A stretch of DNA of 32,217 nt from Planktomarina sp. (GTDB lineage Bacteria > Pseudomonadota > Alphaproteobacteria > Rhodobacterales > Rhodobacteraceae), in contig JADHLF010000030.1 of NCBI GenBank assembly GCA_016780825.1, positions 1 to 32,217 of the forward strand. The letters run 5' to 3'. The number at the start of each line of letters is the position of its first letter. Position 1 is the stretch's first letter. Positions 1 through 8,342 of the stretch are shown here, one piece after another. Below the pieces are notes generated by a model, which was not told where the DNA came from, ran no database searches, and saw nothing but the letters and a program-made list of their open reading frames with translations. A program made the position numbers and the translations under genes.

Positions 1-1117
1 GAATGGCGGCACCTGGGAAAGAGGCGGGAATGAATGAAGGCGCAGGACCAAAGCCGGCCTTCATTTCGGCCAGATACATTTTCTCATTGATCGAGCCCAA
101 AACCAGCAGGGGTTTTTTCTCATGCATAAGGGCACGCACCGCATCATTATCTGTCTTCTGGCCGCGTTGCCGCGATACGGCAAAGGCGCAGGGCAATCCA
201 AGATCGGTCTCAAGATAGTTTTGAATGCCGCGCGTATAGGTGTCATTGGCCACAATCGCGAAAGAGGCGGTGGCGAAAAAATCCTGCGTGACCGAGCGCC
301 AGAGATCCCAAACGGGTTTAATCGTGGAATGCTTTTCTTGTTCGATAAAGGGTTCGGGATCCAGATCCAGAAGCTCCCCCAAGCTGCGCAGAAACTTCGT
401 GGTGGACTCAATTCCGATCGGGGCTTGGAGATAGGGCTTGTTCAGCAGTTCGCAAAGCCCGCGGCCAAATTCCCGGTACATGCAGATATTCACATCGGCA
501 TTCACCAAATCGCGCATTTCAGCAATATGTGCCCCAAGCGGCATTACCATGTTGACCTGTGCACCGATGCCTTCAACCAGGCGCCGTATCTCAGCAAGAT
601 CTGATGGCATGTTAAATGTGCCATACATGGGCCCTAGGATATTCACCCGTGGCGCCGCGCCGTCTTCGCGCTTTTTCTCAGGGGGCATTCGGCCTTTCGT
701 CATGCCAAATTCGCTAAAAATCCACGTCATCGCACGATCGGCCGTTTGCCATTGATCTTCATCAATTGTGCGGGGGAGGAATCTTTGAATATTGGTGCCT
801 TGCGGTGTGACACCGCCGCCAATCATCTCCGAAATTGAACCGGTGACCACCACAGCAGGTAACGCCGGATCCAACACATCCCATGCGCGCTTCATCGAGT
901 CTTCGGTTCCGGATCCCATTTCCTCCTCGCCCAAGCCGGTGACGACGATGGGCAATTCATGTGGGGGCAATCCATCGGTGTAGTGAAGAACTGAGGTGAC
1001 GGGCAGGTTTTCACAGCCGACCGGGCCATCGATGATGACTTGCAAGCCTTTGGTGGCGCAAAATGCGTAAACAGCGCCCCAATAGCCTCCTGCACGGTCA
1101 TGATCTTGCACCAGCAT
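1..1117 (-). CDS. bchZ: Chlorophyllide a reductase subunit BchZ (partial, 3' end beyond window)
   Basis: BchZ is the NifK/BchB-like subunit of chlorophyllide a oxidoreductase, which with BchY and the ATPase BchX reduces the C7-C8 double bond of ring B in bacteriochlorophyll a synthesis. The frame reads from an ATG at 1117 to the left edge without a stop, giving about 372 residues; the family is near 480-500, so roughly the last quarter is missing. The N-terminus MLVQDHDRAGGYWGAVYAF, the GPVGCENLPV motif (Cys35, the likely Fe-S ligand) and the segment LHYTDGLPPHELP are typical of BchZ. The ATG shares one base with the bchY stop (TAATG), so the two are translationally coupled. In relatives puf genes usually follow bchZ; they would lie outside the window. 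Confidence 0.96.
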   Translation of the reverse strand, partial: MLVQDHDRAGGYWGAVYAFCATKGLQVIIDGPVGCENLPVTSVLHYTDGLPPHELPIVVTGLGEEEMGSGTEDSMKRAWDVLDPALPAVVVTGSISEMIGGGVTPQGTNIQRFLPRTIDEDQWQTADRAMTWIFSEFGMTKGRMPPEKKREDGAAPRVNILGPMYGTFNMPSDLAEIRRLVEGIGAQVNMVMPLGAHIAEMRDLVNADVNICMYREFGRGLCELLNKPYLQAPIGIESTTKFLRSLGELLDLDPEPFIEQEKHSTIKPVWDLWRSVTQDFFATASFAIVANDTYTRGIQNYLETDLGLPCAFAVSRQRGQKTDNDAVRALMHEKKPLLVLGSINEKMYLAEMKAGFGPAPSFIPASFPGAAI

Positions 1118-2694
1118 TAAATCATCTCCGCCGCTTTGGCCGCACGGGCTTTTTTCTCAAGCTTTTTGAGATTCACTGCGCGGAAATTGGGGTGCAGGTT
1201 GGGTTTACCTGCCCAAATCCCGCCTGTGTCGCCGCGTCCTACACCTTCAAAGAAGGACCGCATGTGCTCCATACGGGCCTTATTTCCCATGGCCGCATTG
1301 ATCACCTGTGCCAATGAGCCCGCGCCCGCAGCCCCCATCAAGGGCCGCGCAGAAATCAAATTTGTGAAATAGAGCGAGGGTATTCCCAGCTCCTTGCCCT
1401 TCTGGACCACCGGAGTTGTGCCAATGGCCAGATCTGGGCGAATGGCTTCCATGGCGGCGCAGTCATCTTCTAGGGAGGCGCGGAATTTCACTTTTACCCC
1501 ATGGGATTCGAGCCATTCGGCATCCTGGGCCGACCAAGGTGTTTTCGGACAGGCTGTGCCCACATAGGGAACATCTGCGCCGCTTTCGATCAGCAGGCGG
1601 GCCACCAATAGCTCGCTGCCTTCATAGCCTGACAAGGTTATTGTGCCTTTGATCGGGGCTTGGCTGAGGGCCTGGCGAACTTGAGGCACAAATTGGTTTT
1701 GTGCCGCTGCGATGACATCCGCTGGAAGCGCAAAAGCCTCGCCAATCGCCGACAGCCAAGCGGCTGTGCCCTCGGCGCCGACGGGCGCGGAGCCGATAAT
1801 CGGACGCCCTGCGGCTTCAAATTCACGGATGCTGGCGGTGTAAAACGGGTGAATCGCCGCTACCGCCCCGCAGTCCAAAGCGGAGTAGAGTTCGCGCCAT
1901 TCTCGGCAGGGAACAACAGTGCCGGCCGCCAAGCCAAGCGGCGCCAGCATTTGCCCAATGACCATTGGATCAGCTGGGAACATTTCACCCAGAAGGCTGA
2001 CCGTGAGTCGGTCCGATTTGCCCATGGCCGGCATCGGCACGGGGCCGGCGGCAATCTCTTTGCGGGCATAGTTCAGCATGGCCCCCGACAAAACGTCCTT
2101 GGCCTCTGCGTGGGTTGGAATGCCAAAGCCCGGCACATCAATGCCAACAATGCGCACACCATTGATTTGCTCGGGCAAGAGCCGCAACGGCACACCGGAG
2201 GCCGTTGGCACACATAAGTTTGTGACAATAATCGCATCAAGCTTTTCGGGATCTGCGATGTCATGCACCGCCTCGCGAATATCTTCAAAGAGCTTGCCTG
2301 TGACCAGGGTTTCCGAATTGAACGGCACATAGCCCACCGAGCGTCGCGCCCCATAGAAATGCGACACGAAGGTCAACCCGTAAACGCAGCAGGCCGATCC
2401 GCTCAAGATTGTTGACGTGCGCTTCATCCGCAGGCCGACGCGCAGCGATCCAAAGGCAGGGCACATGCTTTGCGGTTTTTCGTGTGGTCCCTGCGGGTAG
2501 TCTTTGGCGTATTGATCCAAGATCTCTGACTTGCCGGCTGCACGCGCTGCCGCGTGCAGGGTATCTACCCCGGCGGAGCAACCACCCTCGAGCGCCACAG
2601 CCTGGGAGGCTTCGCTGGCCTCAATGACTTGCAATGTGCCCGAAGCATCGAAGCTGACGTCAAAACCTTGGCGATCCGCCTCAGACATCATCAT
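1117..2694 (-). CDS. bchY: Chlorophyllide a reductase subunit BchY
   Basis: BchY (525 aa) is the NifD/BchN-like catalytic subunit of chlorophyllide a reductase and forms the heterotetramer with BchZ. Cysteines expected to bind the [4Fe-4S] cluster are visible: Cys78 in SMCPAFGSLR, Cys102/103 in SGSACCVYG and Cys161 in TNLCVPTASG. The conserved stretch VSHFYGARRSVGYVPFNSE follows Cys103. The start is one of three consecutive ATG codons (2694, 2691, 2688) lying inside the 3' end of bchX, so the choice is uncertain by two residues; the first is best placed behind a weak GAAGTGG. The first 70 residues are less conserved-looking than the rest. The stop overlaps the bchZ ATG. Length is normal for the family. 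Confidence 0.97.
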   Translation of the reverse strand: MMMSEADRQGFDVSFDASGTLQVIEASEASQAVALEGGCSAGVDTLHAAARAAGKSEILDQYAKDYPQGPHEKPQSMCPAFGSLRVGLRMKRTSTILSGSACCVYGLTFVSHFYGARRSVGYVPFNSETLVTGKLFEDIREAVHDIADPEKLDAIIVTNLCVPTASGVPLRLLPEQINGVRIVGIDVPGFGIPTHAEAKDVLSGAMLNYARKEIAAGPVPMPAMGKSDRLTVSLLGEMFPADPMVIGQMLAPLGLAAGTVVPCREWRELYSALDCGAVAAIHPFYTASIREFEAAGRPIIGSAPVGAEGTAAWLSAIGEAFALPADVIAAAQNQFVPQVRQALSQAPIKGTITLSGYEGSELLVARLLIESGADVPYVGTACPKTPWSAQDAEWLESHGVKVKFRASLEDDCAAMEAIRPDLAIGTTPVVQKGKELGIPSLYFTNLISARPLMGAAGAGSLAQVINAAMGNKARMEHMRSFFEGVGRGDTGGIWAGKPNLHPNFRAVNLKKLEKKARAAKAAEMI

Positions 2695-3685
2695 ATACCA
2701 CTTCTAAACTGGCGCGTGGCGCTGCTTTTTTGCCGCGCATATCCATGTCCGTTGCGGGTACCAATTGGTAATCGCCGCCTGTGTCTTTGGCGTCAAACAG
2801 GGCCAAGAGGCCATCTTGATCCAGCGGTGTTGGGCGCACGGGTGGCGCGAGGCCGACAGCTTCTCCCAACTGGCCAAACAACGCACCCCACTGCGATTCG
2901 GAGGTGCCTACAATTTGATAATTTGCGGATTTTTTGCGCAGATCATCATCTTGTGGAATCGCCGCCAAAATGGGGATATCGACAGCCTTGGCAAAAGCCG
3001 CGGCTTCACCGCTGCCATCATCCTTGTTGATGACCAATCCAGCAACGCCTACGTTACCGCCAAGTTTGCGGAAGTATTCGACCGCCGAGCACACGTTATT
3101 GGCCACATAAAGAGACTGAAGGTCATTAGAGGCCACCAGGATGACCTTTTGTGCCATATCGCGCGCAATCGGCAGGCCAAACCCGCCGCAGACAACATCG
3201 CCTAAGAAATCGAGTAGAACATAGTCGAAGTCCCAGTCGTGAAATCCCAATTTTTCCAGCAGTTCGAATCCGTGAATAATCCCGCGGCCGCCGCATCCGC
3301 GCCCGACTTCCGGGCCGCCGAGCTCCATGGCAAACACGCCACCCCGTTTGAAGCATACGTCGCCAATTTTTACCTCTTCACCGGCGATCTTCTTTTGACC
3401 CGAGGTTTCAATGATCGTGGGGCAGGCCTTTCCGCCGAAGAGTAAGGAGGTTGTGTCCGATTTCGGATCGCATCCGATCAGCAAGACCCGCTTGCCTTGC
3501 TCGGCCATCATATGGCTCAAATTGGCGAGGGTGAAAGACTTACCGATGCCGCCTTTTCCATAGATGGCAATGATTTGAGTTTTGCTGGTGGGTTCGCCCT
3601 GGGGCACCTCAAGAGAGATGTCTTCATGGGCCTCATCTCGCAACCGCTGATCGAAACTCTTCAGATTTGGCACTTCATCTTTCAC
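2681..3685 (-). CDS. bchX: Chlorophyllide a reductase iron protein BchX
   Basis: BchX is the NifH/BchL-like homodimeric ATPase that passes electrons to BchY-BchZ. The P-loop GKGGIGKS lies at about residues 43-50, and the two cysteines that bridge the inter-subunit [4Fe-4S] cluster are in GRGCGGRG (about Cys131) and DVVCGGFG (about Cys166). I place the start at the GTG of 3685: it overlaps the bchC TGA as GTGA and has GGGAG eight bases upstream, giving 334 residues, close to known BchX proteins. A TTG at 3700 would add five residues but has no better ribosome site. The 3' end overlaps bchY by 14 bases. The sequence is very highly conserved with Rhodobacter BchX as I remember it. Confidence 0.97.
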   Translation of the reverse strand: MKDEVPNLKSFDQRLRDEAHEDISLEVPQGEPTSKTQIIAIYGKGGIGKSFTLANLSHMMAEQGKRVLLIGCDPKSDTTSLLFGGKACPTIIETSGQKKIAGEEVKIGDVCFKRGGVFAMELGGPEVGRGCGGRGIIHGFELLEKLGFHDWDFDYVLLDFLGDVVCGGFGLPIARDMAQKVILVASNDLQSLYVANNVCSAVEYFRKLGGNVGVAGLVINKDDGSGEAAAFAKAVDIPILAAIPQDDDLRKKSANYQIVGTSESQWGALFGQLGEAVGLAPPVRPTPLDQDGLLALFDAKDTGGDYQLVPATDMDMRGKKAAPRASLEVVYDDV

Positions 3686-4647
3686 GACGTTTTCTCCCAA
3701 TTGAGCATCATTTTCAAACAGGACGAGTCCCGAAAGGCCGTTTCATAGGCCTCGGGCGCATCGGCTGCCGATGATGAATGTGTGATCAACCCGCCAAGGC
3801 TCAGAGCTCCGCTCTCAACCAAAGCACGCGTTGCGGTTAGGTCATCGCGGTCCCATTCTGCGGCCACGCGAAATTTTGCTTCTTTCATAAAGGCTGGTGG
3901 AAAGGCAAAGCTTATCGGGTCGGTGTAAAAGCCAGCCAGGACAATCTCGCCACCTTTGGACAGGCGGCCAATTAATTGAGCCAGGACATCCGTGGACCCA
4001 GAGGCATCATAGATGGATCTGTAATCTTTTCTTGGATCCTCTTCTGGCGCCACAACCTGATAGCCCTTGGCGCCCATACGGCGCGCAGGATCAATTTCCC
4101 AAACTGTCGGTGGCGGTGCGCCAGCGGCCACGGTCAGGCGGGCCAGCAGGCGCCCTAAGACCCCGTGACCTACGATCAAATCTGGTACGGATTTTCCGGG
4201 TCCAGCCATGGCATGGCGGGCTGTGGCGGCCAGGGCCAACAAGGCCCCCTCGGCACCCATAGATCCGTCTAATTTTGTAACACGATCTTCATTGCTGACC
4301 AGATAACGTGCGGCGCCTCCAAAAAGCCCGAAAGCACCATCATAGCAATTGGCACCGGGCACAAAGACCGTATCTCCGGGCTTAAAGGCGCTGGACTGCG
4401 GTGCTTCAACCACCTCACCCGTTGCCTCATATCCCGGCACAAGCGGGTAGCCCATGCCTGGAAAAGGCGGCATTTGTCCGGACCAAAACAGTTTTTCAGT
4501 TCCTGTCGAAATGCCAGAATGCTTAATTTGCACAACCAAGTCTTTCGCCTGTGGCGCAGCCACAGTGAGCGTATCGAGACGGATATCTCTGGGCCCAGTT
4601 AAGACGACAGCAGGTGTCTGCACAGCAAAGCTCCCTTTGGATTTCAT
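3682..4647 (-). CDS. bchC: 3-hydroxyethyl bacteriochlorophyllide a dehydrogenase BchC
   Basis: BchC oxidises the C3 hydroxyethyl group to the acetyl group in bacteriochlorophyllide a synthesis. It is a medium-chain dehydrogenase/reductase: an N-terminal GroES-like domain with SGISTGTEKLFWSGQMPPFPG, then a Rossmann part with DLIVGHGVLGRLLARL. The frame stays open upstream to a TTG at 4713, but that TTG is the promoter -35 box (TTGACA). The start must lie downstream of it, at ATG 4647 or ATG 4659; both have poor ribosome sites, and 4647 gives the N-terminus nearest the family (321 aa). The gene has its own PpsR-regulated promoter in the 79-base gap after crtF and can also be read from crtE-crtF. 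Confidence 0.94.
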   Translation of the reverse strand: MKSKGSFAVQTPAVVLTGPRDIRLDTLTVAAPQAKDLVVQIKHSGISTGTEKLFWSGQMPPFPGMGYPLVPGYEATGEVVEAPQSSAFKPGDTVFVPGANCYDGAFGLFGGAARYLVSNEDRVTKLDGSMGAEGALLALAATARHAMAGPGKSVPDLIVGHGVLGRLLARLTVAAGAPPPTVWEIDPARRMGAKGYQVVAPEEDPRKDYRSIYDASGSTDVLAQLIGRLSKGGEIVLAGFYTDPISFAFPPAFMKEAKFRVAAEWDRDDLTATRALVESGALSLGGLITHSSSAADAPEAYETAFRDSSCLKMMLNWEKTS

Positions 4648-4681
4648 GATAAGGCACATGCCAATCTGAAATTTCTTATAT

Positions 4682-4699
4682 TGTACTTTAAAAGTGACA
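4682..4699. promoter_or_regulatory. PpsR/CrtJ operator 2 of the bchC promoter
   Basis: TGT-N12-ACA box (TGTACTTTAAAAGTGACA on the plus strand). Read on the minus strand it covers the bchC -10 element TAAAGT (4690-4685). It lies exactly 8 bases from the second box, the spacing known for the bchC promoter of Rhodobacter capsulatus. PpsR/CrtJ is the aerobic repressor of photosynthesis genes. Confidence 0.85.
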
Positions 4700-4713
4700 C
4701 ATTTAACTGTCAA
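4685..4713 (-). promoter_or_regulatory. bchC promoter, sigma70-like
   Basis: On the minus strand a consensus -35 TTGACA (4713-4708), a 17-base spacer and -10 TAAAGT (4690-4685) are present, predicting transcription from about 4678. Both hexamers are embedded in PpsR boxes, so repressor binding would occlude RNA polymerase. Confidence 0.78.
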
Positions 4714-4725
4714 CTAATATTGACA
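4708..4725. promoter_or_regulatory. PpsR/CrtJ operator 1 of the bchC promoter
   Basis: TGTC-N10-GACA box (TGTCAACTAATATTGACA) with perfect 6-base arms TGTCAA/TTGACA. On the minus strand its inner half is the -35 hexamer TTGACA. It begins one base after the crtF stop codon, so the operator fills the start of the crtF-bchC gap. Confidence 0.88.
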
Positions 4726-4726
4726 A

Positions 4727-5854
4727 TTAAGGAGAGGCTAGCTTTCGGGCCTCTAAACAGCGCGTCACAAAGGCGCGCGCTGGCTTTGGAGTCTTGGTAA
4801 TTTCAAAGCCAGCTTGGCGGCAAAGCGTTGAAATCTCCTGAATTGAACGGGTTTTGCCAGTGCGCATCGCCAATGTGTAAAGGGCAAAATAGACGTCGCC
4901 CGCAGGTTCTGGGCAGGCCCCCCCAGACATGGGCTCAGAGATAATCAACCGCCCCCCCACGGGCAGGCTGGCCCAACATTTGGCCAAGAGCATCGCCACG
5001 GTCTCATCAGTGTGGTCGTATAAAACTCGGATCAAGCTGATAGAATCGGCACCCTGAGGAATTGCGTCTGTTTTAAATGATCCACAGGAAATCTGTGCGC
5101 GGCTTTCCATGCCTGCGGCGGCGAATCTTGGAGCGGCGGTGGGGGCGACCTGGTCTAGGTCGAACAACATCAATTTCACATGGGGATGCGCCCGGCCGAC
5201 CTGCTCGAGAAAAGCGCCAGAGCCACCGCCAACATCAAGCAATGTGCCCACCGAGGATAGATCAAGGCTGCGCAGCGTATCTTCGGCAACCAATTCTTGA
5301 CTGCGGGCCATCAAGTCGGAATAGGTTTGGGCCGCTTGCGGTTCCATTTCGCCACCGAAAACATAGGGCCAAAAATCGGCCAGCTCGGTTTGGGTCTCGC
5401 CTCGGAAAAATGCCGCTGGATCACGCAGATCGCGATAGAGGACATCATGGTGCCGGATCATATCACTGAGCCCTGGCACGCCGAGCAAGGCCGCGCTGGT
5501 TTTGCTGAGCGCGAAGCCTCCGCCGCGCCGTGCGCGCAGCAGCTTTAAAGCGACAGCTGCCCGCAGCAAAATTGTCATCCGCTCCTGTGGCACCTTGCAC
5601 GTCTCGGCAAGCTCCTCCAGTGTTTTTGGACCCTTTAACAGAAGGTTGAAGATGTCCAATTGCACCAGCGCCATGAGAATTTGTGAGTGGCAAAACCCGG
5701 CCAATAGATCAAACAGCGCTGCGCCTTCACGTCGCACAATGCGCCGGGTCAAGATATTTTGCGCCGCCCATTTTTGGAATCTGCGTGAGGCAATCAGACG
5801 GTTTGACCATCCGAAAATCCCATACCACGCGCCGGCCCTACGCTCACCGCGCAT
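4727..5854 (-). CDS. crtF: Hydroxyneurosporene/demethylspheroidene O-methyltransferase CrtF
   Basis: CrtF methylates the C1 hydroxyl of carotenoid intermediates with S-adenosylmethionine, giving methoxy carotenoids of the spheroidene series. The protein (375 aa) has an N-terminal winged-helix dimerisation region (about 45-125: AALFDLLAGFCHSQILMALV, then a TLEELAETCKVPQE helix-turn-helix) and a C-terminal class I methyltransferase fold with the glycine-rich loop LLDVGGGSGAFLE near residues 205-216, followed by the acidic LMLFDLD. I chose ATG 5854, which overlaps the crtE stop as TGATG; a GTG three bases upstream is possible. The TAA stop sits directly before the bchC operator. Confidence 0.94.
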   Translation of the reverse strand: MRGERRAGAWYGIFGWSNRLIASRRFQKWAAQNILTRRIVRREGAALFDLLAGFCHSQILMALVQLDIFNLLLKGPKTLEELAETCKVPQERMTILLRAAVALKLLRARRGGGFALSKTSAALLGVPGLSDMIRHHDVLYRDLRDPAAFFRGETQTELADFWPYVFGGEMEPQAAQTYSDLMARSQELVAEDTLRSLDLSSVGTLLDVGGGSGAFLEQVGRAHPHVKLMLFDLDQVAPTAAPRFAAAGMESRAQISCGSFKTDAIPQGADSISLIRVLYDHTDETVAMLLAKCWASLPVGGRLIISEPMSGGACPEPAGDVYFALYTLAMRTGKTRSIQEISTLCRQAGFEITKTPKPARAFVTRCLEARKLASP

Positions 5855-6741
5855 CACTCACCGGGGTGAAGATTTGAGTGTTTGCTGCGCCATTTCACAG
5901 GTGTAAGCATTTCGGCTTGGGCGTTGACCATTTTGGCCAGCATGGCTTCGCCCGGGCAGCATGGTATGGAAGAGATGGCGCCGCCTAAGATATTTTTCAT
6001 ATGCGCAATTGCGCCCTCGATGCCATATTCCGCAACCGCGTTGGGCCGCCCGTGTAGGTCGTCTTGTCCGGCGGGCTTGCCCAATTCGGCCTCATTATAC
6101 AAAGCATCGCGCAGGTCATCGGCCACTTGAAAGGCCTCGCCAATGCGCGATCCCAGCTCATCCCATTGTGCGCCATCTTGGCCGGCGGCAATCGCACCCA
6201 TTTGCGTTGCAGCTACGAAAAGGGCACCGGTTTTTGCTCTGTGATAGGCGCGCAAATCTATCTTTTGCTCACTTTCCCAGCCTTGTCCGGCGCATATGCC
6301 ATTTGGCATTCCGGTCTGCTCGGCCAGGATGCTCATCAACCCAATTGCACGCTGCGGATCAATCGAAGCGTGGCGCGTGAGAATTTGAAAGGCCATGACA
6401 ATCAGACTGTCGCCAGTCAAAACCGCAAGTGGTTCACTAAAGGCGCGGTGAAGGGAGGGTTTGCCTCTCCGCGTCTCAGCATCGTCAAAGCACGGCAGAT
6501 CATCATGCACCAAAGAGGCGCAGTGAATGCATTCCAAAGCGGCGGCGGCCGCATTGGTCAATTCGGGGCGATCATCGCCGCAGGCTGCGGCGACGCTCAT
6601 CAAGATGGTTGGGCGGATACGCGCACCACCGGGGCTGACCGCATAATGCAATGCAGAGGCAAGTTTGGCAGGGGACGGGGCGGTTTGCCCCAGGTTTACG
6701 GCGTCCGATATCGCCGATTCAATTCGGGTTCTAAACCCCAT
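5854..6741 (-). CDS. crtE: Geranylgeranyl diphosphate synthase CrtE
   Basis: CrtE condenses isoprenyl diphosphates to geranylgeranyl diphosphate, precursor of both carotenoids and the bacteriochlorophyll tail. The first aspartate-rich motif DDLPCFDD is at residues 80-87 and the second, DDLRD, at 208-212; GGARIRP near 38-44 is the family's diphosphate-binding segment. ATG 6741 was chosen because GAGGACGAGATC stands immediately before it; a GTG at 6768 keeps the frame open but has no such site. The product is 295 aa, normal length. It is the first gene of the crtEF-bchCXYZ superoperon and is divergent from crtD across a PpsR-controlled gap. Confidence 0.95.
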   Translation of the reverse strand: MGFRTRIESAISDAVNLGQTAPSPAKLASALHYAVSPGGARIRPTILMSVAAACGDDRPELTNAAAAALECIHCASLVHDDLPCFDDAETRRGKPSLHRAFSEPLAVLTGDSLIVMAFQILTRHASIDPQRAIGLMSILAEQTGMPNGICAGQGWESEQKIDLRAYHRAKTGALFVAATQMGAIAAGQDGAQWDELGSRIGEAFQVADDLRDALYNEAELGKPAGQDDLHGRPNAVAEYGIEGAIAHMKNILGGAISSIPCCPGEAMLAKMVNAQAEMLTPVKWRSKHSNLHPGE

Positions 6742-6775
6742 GATCTCGTCCTCACAGTCAAAAGCCACTCAAAAA

Positions 6776-6793
6776 TGTAATCTCTTGATGACA
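6776..6793. promoter_or_regulatory. PpsR/CrtJ operator in the crtE-crtD gap (left)
   Basis: TGT-N12-ACA box (TGTAATCTCTTGATGACA). It contains the likely crtD -35 TTGATG and lies 7 bases from the second box, so the pair can be bound cooperatively. It may control crtE in the other direction as well. Confidence 0.78.
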
Positions 6794-6813
6794 TATGTAA
6801 TGTAAACTAGAAT
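6785..6813 (+). promoter_or_regulatory. crtD promoter, sigma70-like
   Basis: A -35 TTGATG (6785-6790), 17-base spacer and -10 TAGAAT (6808-6813) predict a start near 6820, about 45 bases before the crtD ATG. The layout copies that of bchC, with each hexamer inside a PpsR box. For crtE on the other strand a TTGACA (6837-6832) exists, but the -10 is unclear. Confidence 0.6.
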
Positions 6814-6818
6814 GGACA
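6801..6818. promoter_or_regulatory. PpsR/CrtJ operator in the crtE-crtD gap (right)
   Basis: TGT-N12-ACA box (TGTAAACTAGAATGGACA) that contains the likely crtD -10 TAGAAT. Its arms are less symmetric than those at bchC and crtA, but the paired position supports it. Confidence 0.72.
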
Positions 6819-6864
6819 CATCAAGCGGATCTGTCAATCGAAAGCTGTGGAGGAGGCCTGTGAG

Positions 6865-8340
6865 ATGAAGCACGTCGCCATTATCGGCGCTGGCATAGGC
6901 GGTCTCGCGGCCGCAATGCGCCTGGCCCATGGCGGGGTGAAGGTGACGGTTCTGGAGCGTCAGGCCACCCCTGGCGGCAAAATGCGCAGCTTGCCCTCCG
7001 CCGCCGGCATGATTGACGCTGGCCCAACAGTTTTAACCATGAAACCGGTTTTTGAGGCGCTTTTCCATGACGTCGGCTGCCAATTGGCCGATTATGCCAC
7101 GCTGATACAAGAGGACATCCTGGCCCGGCATTTTTGGCGCGATGGCACGCGCTTGGACCTCATGCGCGATCACCAAGCCAGTTTGGAAAATGTGCGTGAC
7201 AGTTTTGGCGCGGCGGCGGCGGCTGAGTTTCACAGCTTTTCTCGCGATGCCGAGAATCTGTTTGAGCAGCTCAATGATCCGATGATGCAATCGGCAAAGC
7301 CAACTTTGCGCAGGATGGTTCCGGTGATGGTGAAATCTCCTGGCACTGTCATGCGGATGGATCCTCTGCGGTCTTTGGCCCAATCCCTCACGCGCAGATT
7401 TTCCGAGCCGCGGCTGGCACAGCTTTTTGCCCGCTACTCCACCTATATCGGTGGCCTGCCGCAGGCCTCGCCCGCGCTGCTCGCATTGATATGGCATGTA
7501 GAAAGCCTGGGCGTTTGGCATGTCAAAGGTGGAATGAGACAATTGGCCTATGGCATGGAGGCCTGTGCCAAGGCACTGGGCGCTGATTTTCACTATGATA
7601 GCTGCGTTACAAAGTTTGAGCGTGGCGGATCGGGCCAATATCACCTTGACTGCGATGGCCGTTTCCTGTCCTGCGATGCGGTTTTGTTCAATGGGGATCC
7701 AAATGCCCTGAGCCGCGGGCTCTTGGGGCCCGAGGCCAGCGCCGCCACCGCCCCCCAGGCGACGATGCCGCGCAGCCTTTCGGCCCATGTCATGAGCTTC
7801 GCTGCGCAAGTCGACGGCCAGCCGCTCGCGGCGCATAATGTGCTTTTCGCGGCAGATCCAGATCAAGAGTATGGGCCATTGGCGCAGGGCGCGCCCCAAG
7901 ATGATCCCACGCTGTACATCTGTGCTCAAGATAGGTTCGGATCGAACAGGCCGGACGGGCAGGAGCGATTTGAAATTATCCTAAACCATCCGCCCAGCGT
8001 TCAACCAGCACCCCCCTCACAAAAGGTTCGCGAACAATGTCAGACAATATTTCTAGATCACCTCACGCGTCATGGGCTGAGCTTCACTCCGCGTCCGCCG
8101 GCCCACACGCTGACGATGACCGAGGATTTCGCGCAGATGTTTCCGGGCTCGGACGGATCCCTCTACGGGCGATCCCCGCATGGCATGATGGCGGCCTTCG
8201 CGCGCCCAACCGCGAGAACGAAAACCAAGGGGCTGTATCTGGTGGGCGGGGGAGCGCATCCGGGGGCGGGGGTGCCGATGGCGACACTCTCCGCCAAGCA
8301 CGCGGCCGCGGCGATCTTGAGCGACCTCACTTTGACATAG
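6865..8340 (+). CDS. crtD: Methoxyneurosporene (hydroxyneurosporene) desaturase CrtD
   Basis: CrtD introduces the C3,4 double bond into acyclic 1-hydroxy/methoxy carotenoids. It is a flavin-type amine oxidoreductase: the dinucleotide-binding motif HVAIIGAGIGGLAAAMRL is at residues 3-20, followed by VTVLERQATPGGKMR, and the C-terminal FAD motif LYLVGGGAHPGAGVPM lies near the end. The start is ATG 6865, seven bases after a strong GGAGGAGG; a GTG at 6847 is upstream of that site. The 491 aa product is full length. crtC follows directly in the same transcript. The closely related CrtI is in the same window; the shorter FAD-region spacing and the neighbour crtC identify this one as CrtD. Confidence 0.93.
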   Translation: MKHVAIIGAGIGGLAAAMRLAHGGVKVTVLERQATPGGKMRSLPSAAGMIDAGPTVLTMKPVFEALFHDVGCQLADYATLIQEDILARHFWRDGTRLDLMRDHQASLENVRDSFGAAAAAEFHSFSRDAENLFEQLNDPMMQSAKPTLRRMVPVMVKSPGTVMRMDPLRSLAQSLTRRFSEPRLAQLFARYSTYIGGLPQASPALLALIWHVESLGVWHVKGGMRQLAYGMEACAKALGADFHYDSCVTKFERGGSGQYHLDCDGRFLSCDAVLFNGDPNALSRGLLGPEASAATAPQATMPRSLSAHVMSFAAQVDGQPLAAHNVLFAADPDQEYGPLAQGAPQDDPTLYICAQDRFGSNRPDGQERFEIILNHPPSVQPAPPSQKVREQCQTIFLDHLTRHGLSFTPRPPAHTLTMTEDFAQMFPGSDGSLYGRSPHGMMAAFARPTARTKTKGLYLVGGGAHPGAGVPMATLSAKHAAAAILSDLTLT

Positions 8341-8342
8341 AG

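Noticed and set aside
4660..4713. TTG start of bchC at 4713
   Set aside because: The codon is the first half of the -35 hexamer, upstream of the predicted transcription start.
7033..7929. 298-codon open frame antisense to crtD
   Set aside because: It mirrors crtD codons, has no ribosome site and no recognisable domain.
8037..8342. 102-codon extension of crtC upstream inside crtD
   Set aside because: It would overlap a full-length CrtD; its low-complexity glycine and arginine text is that of a shadow frame. Only the last 15 or so residues look like CrtC.
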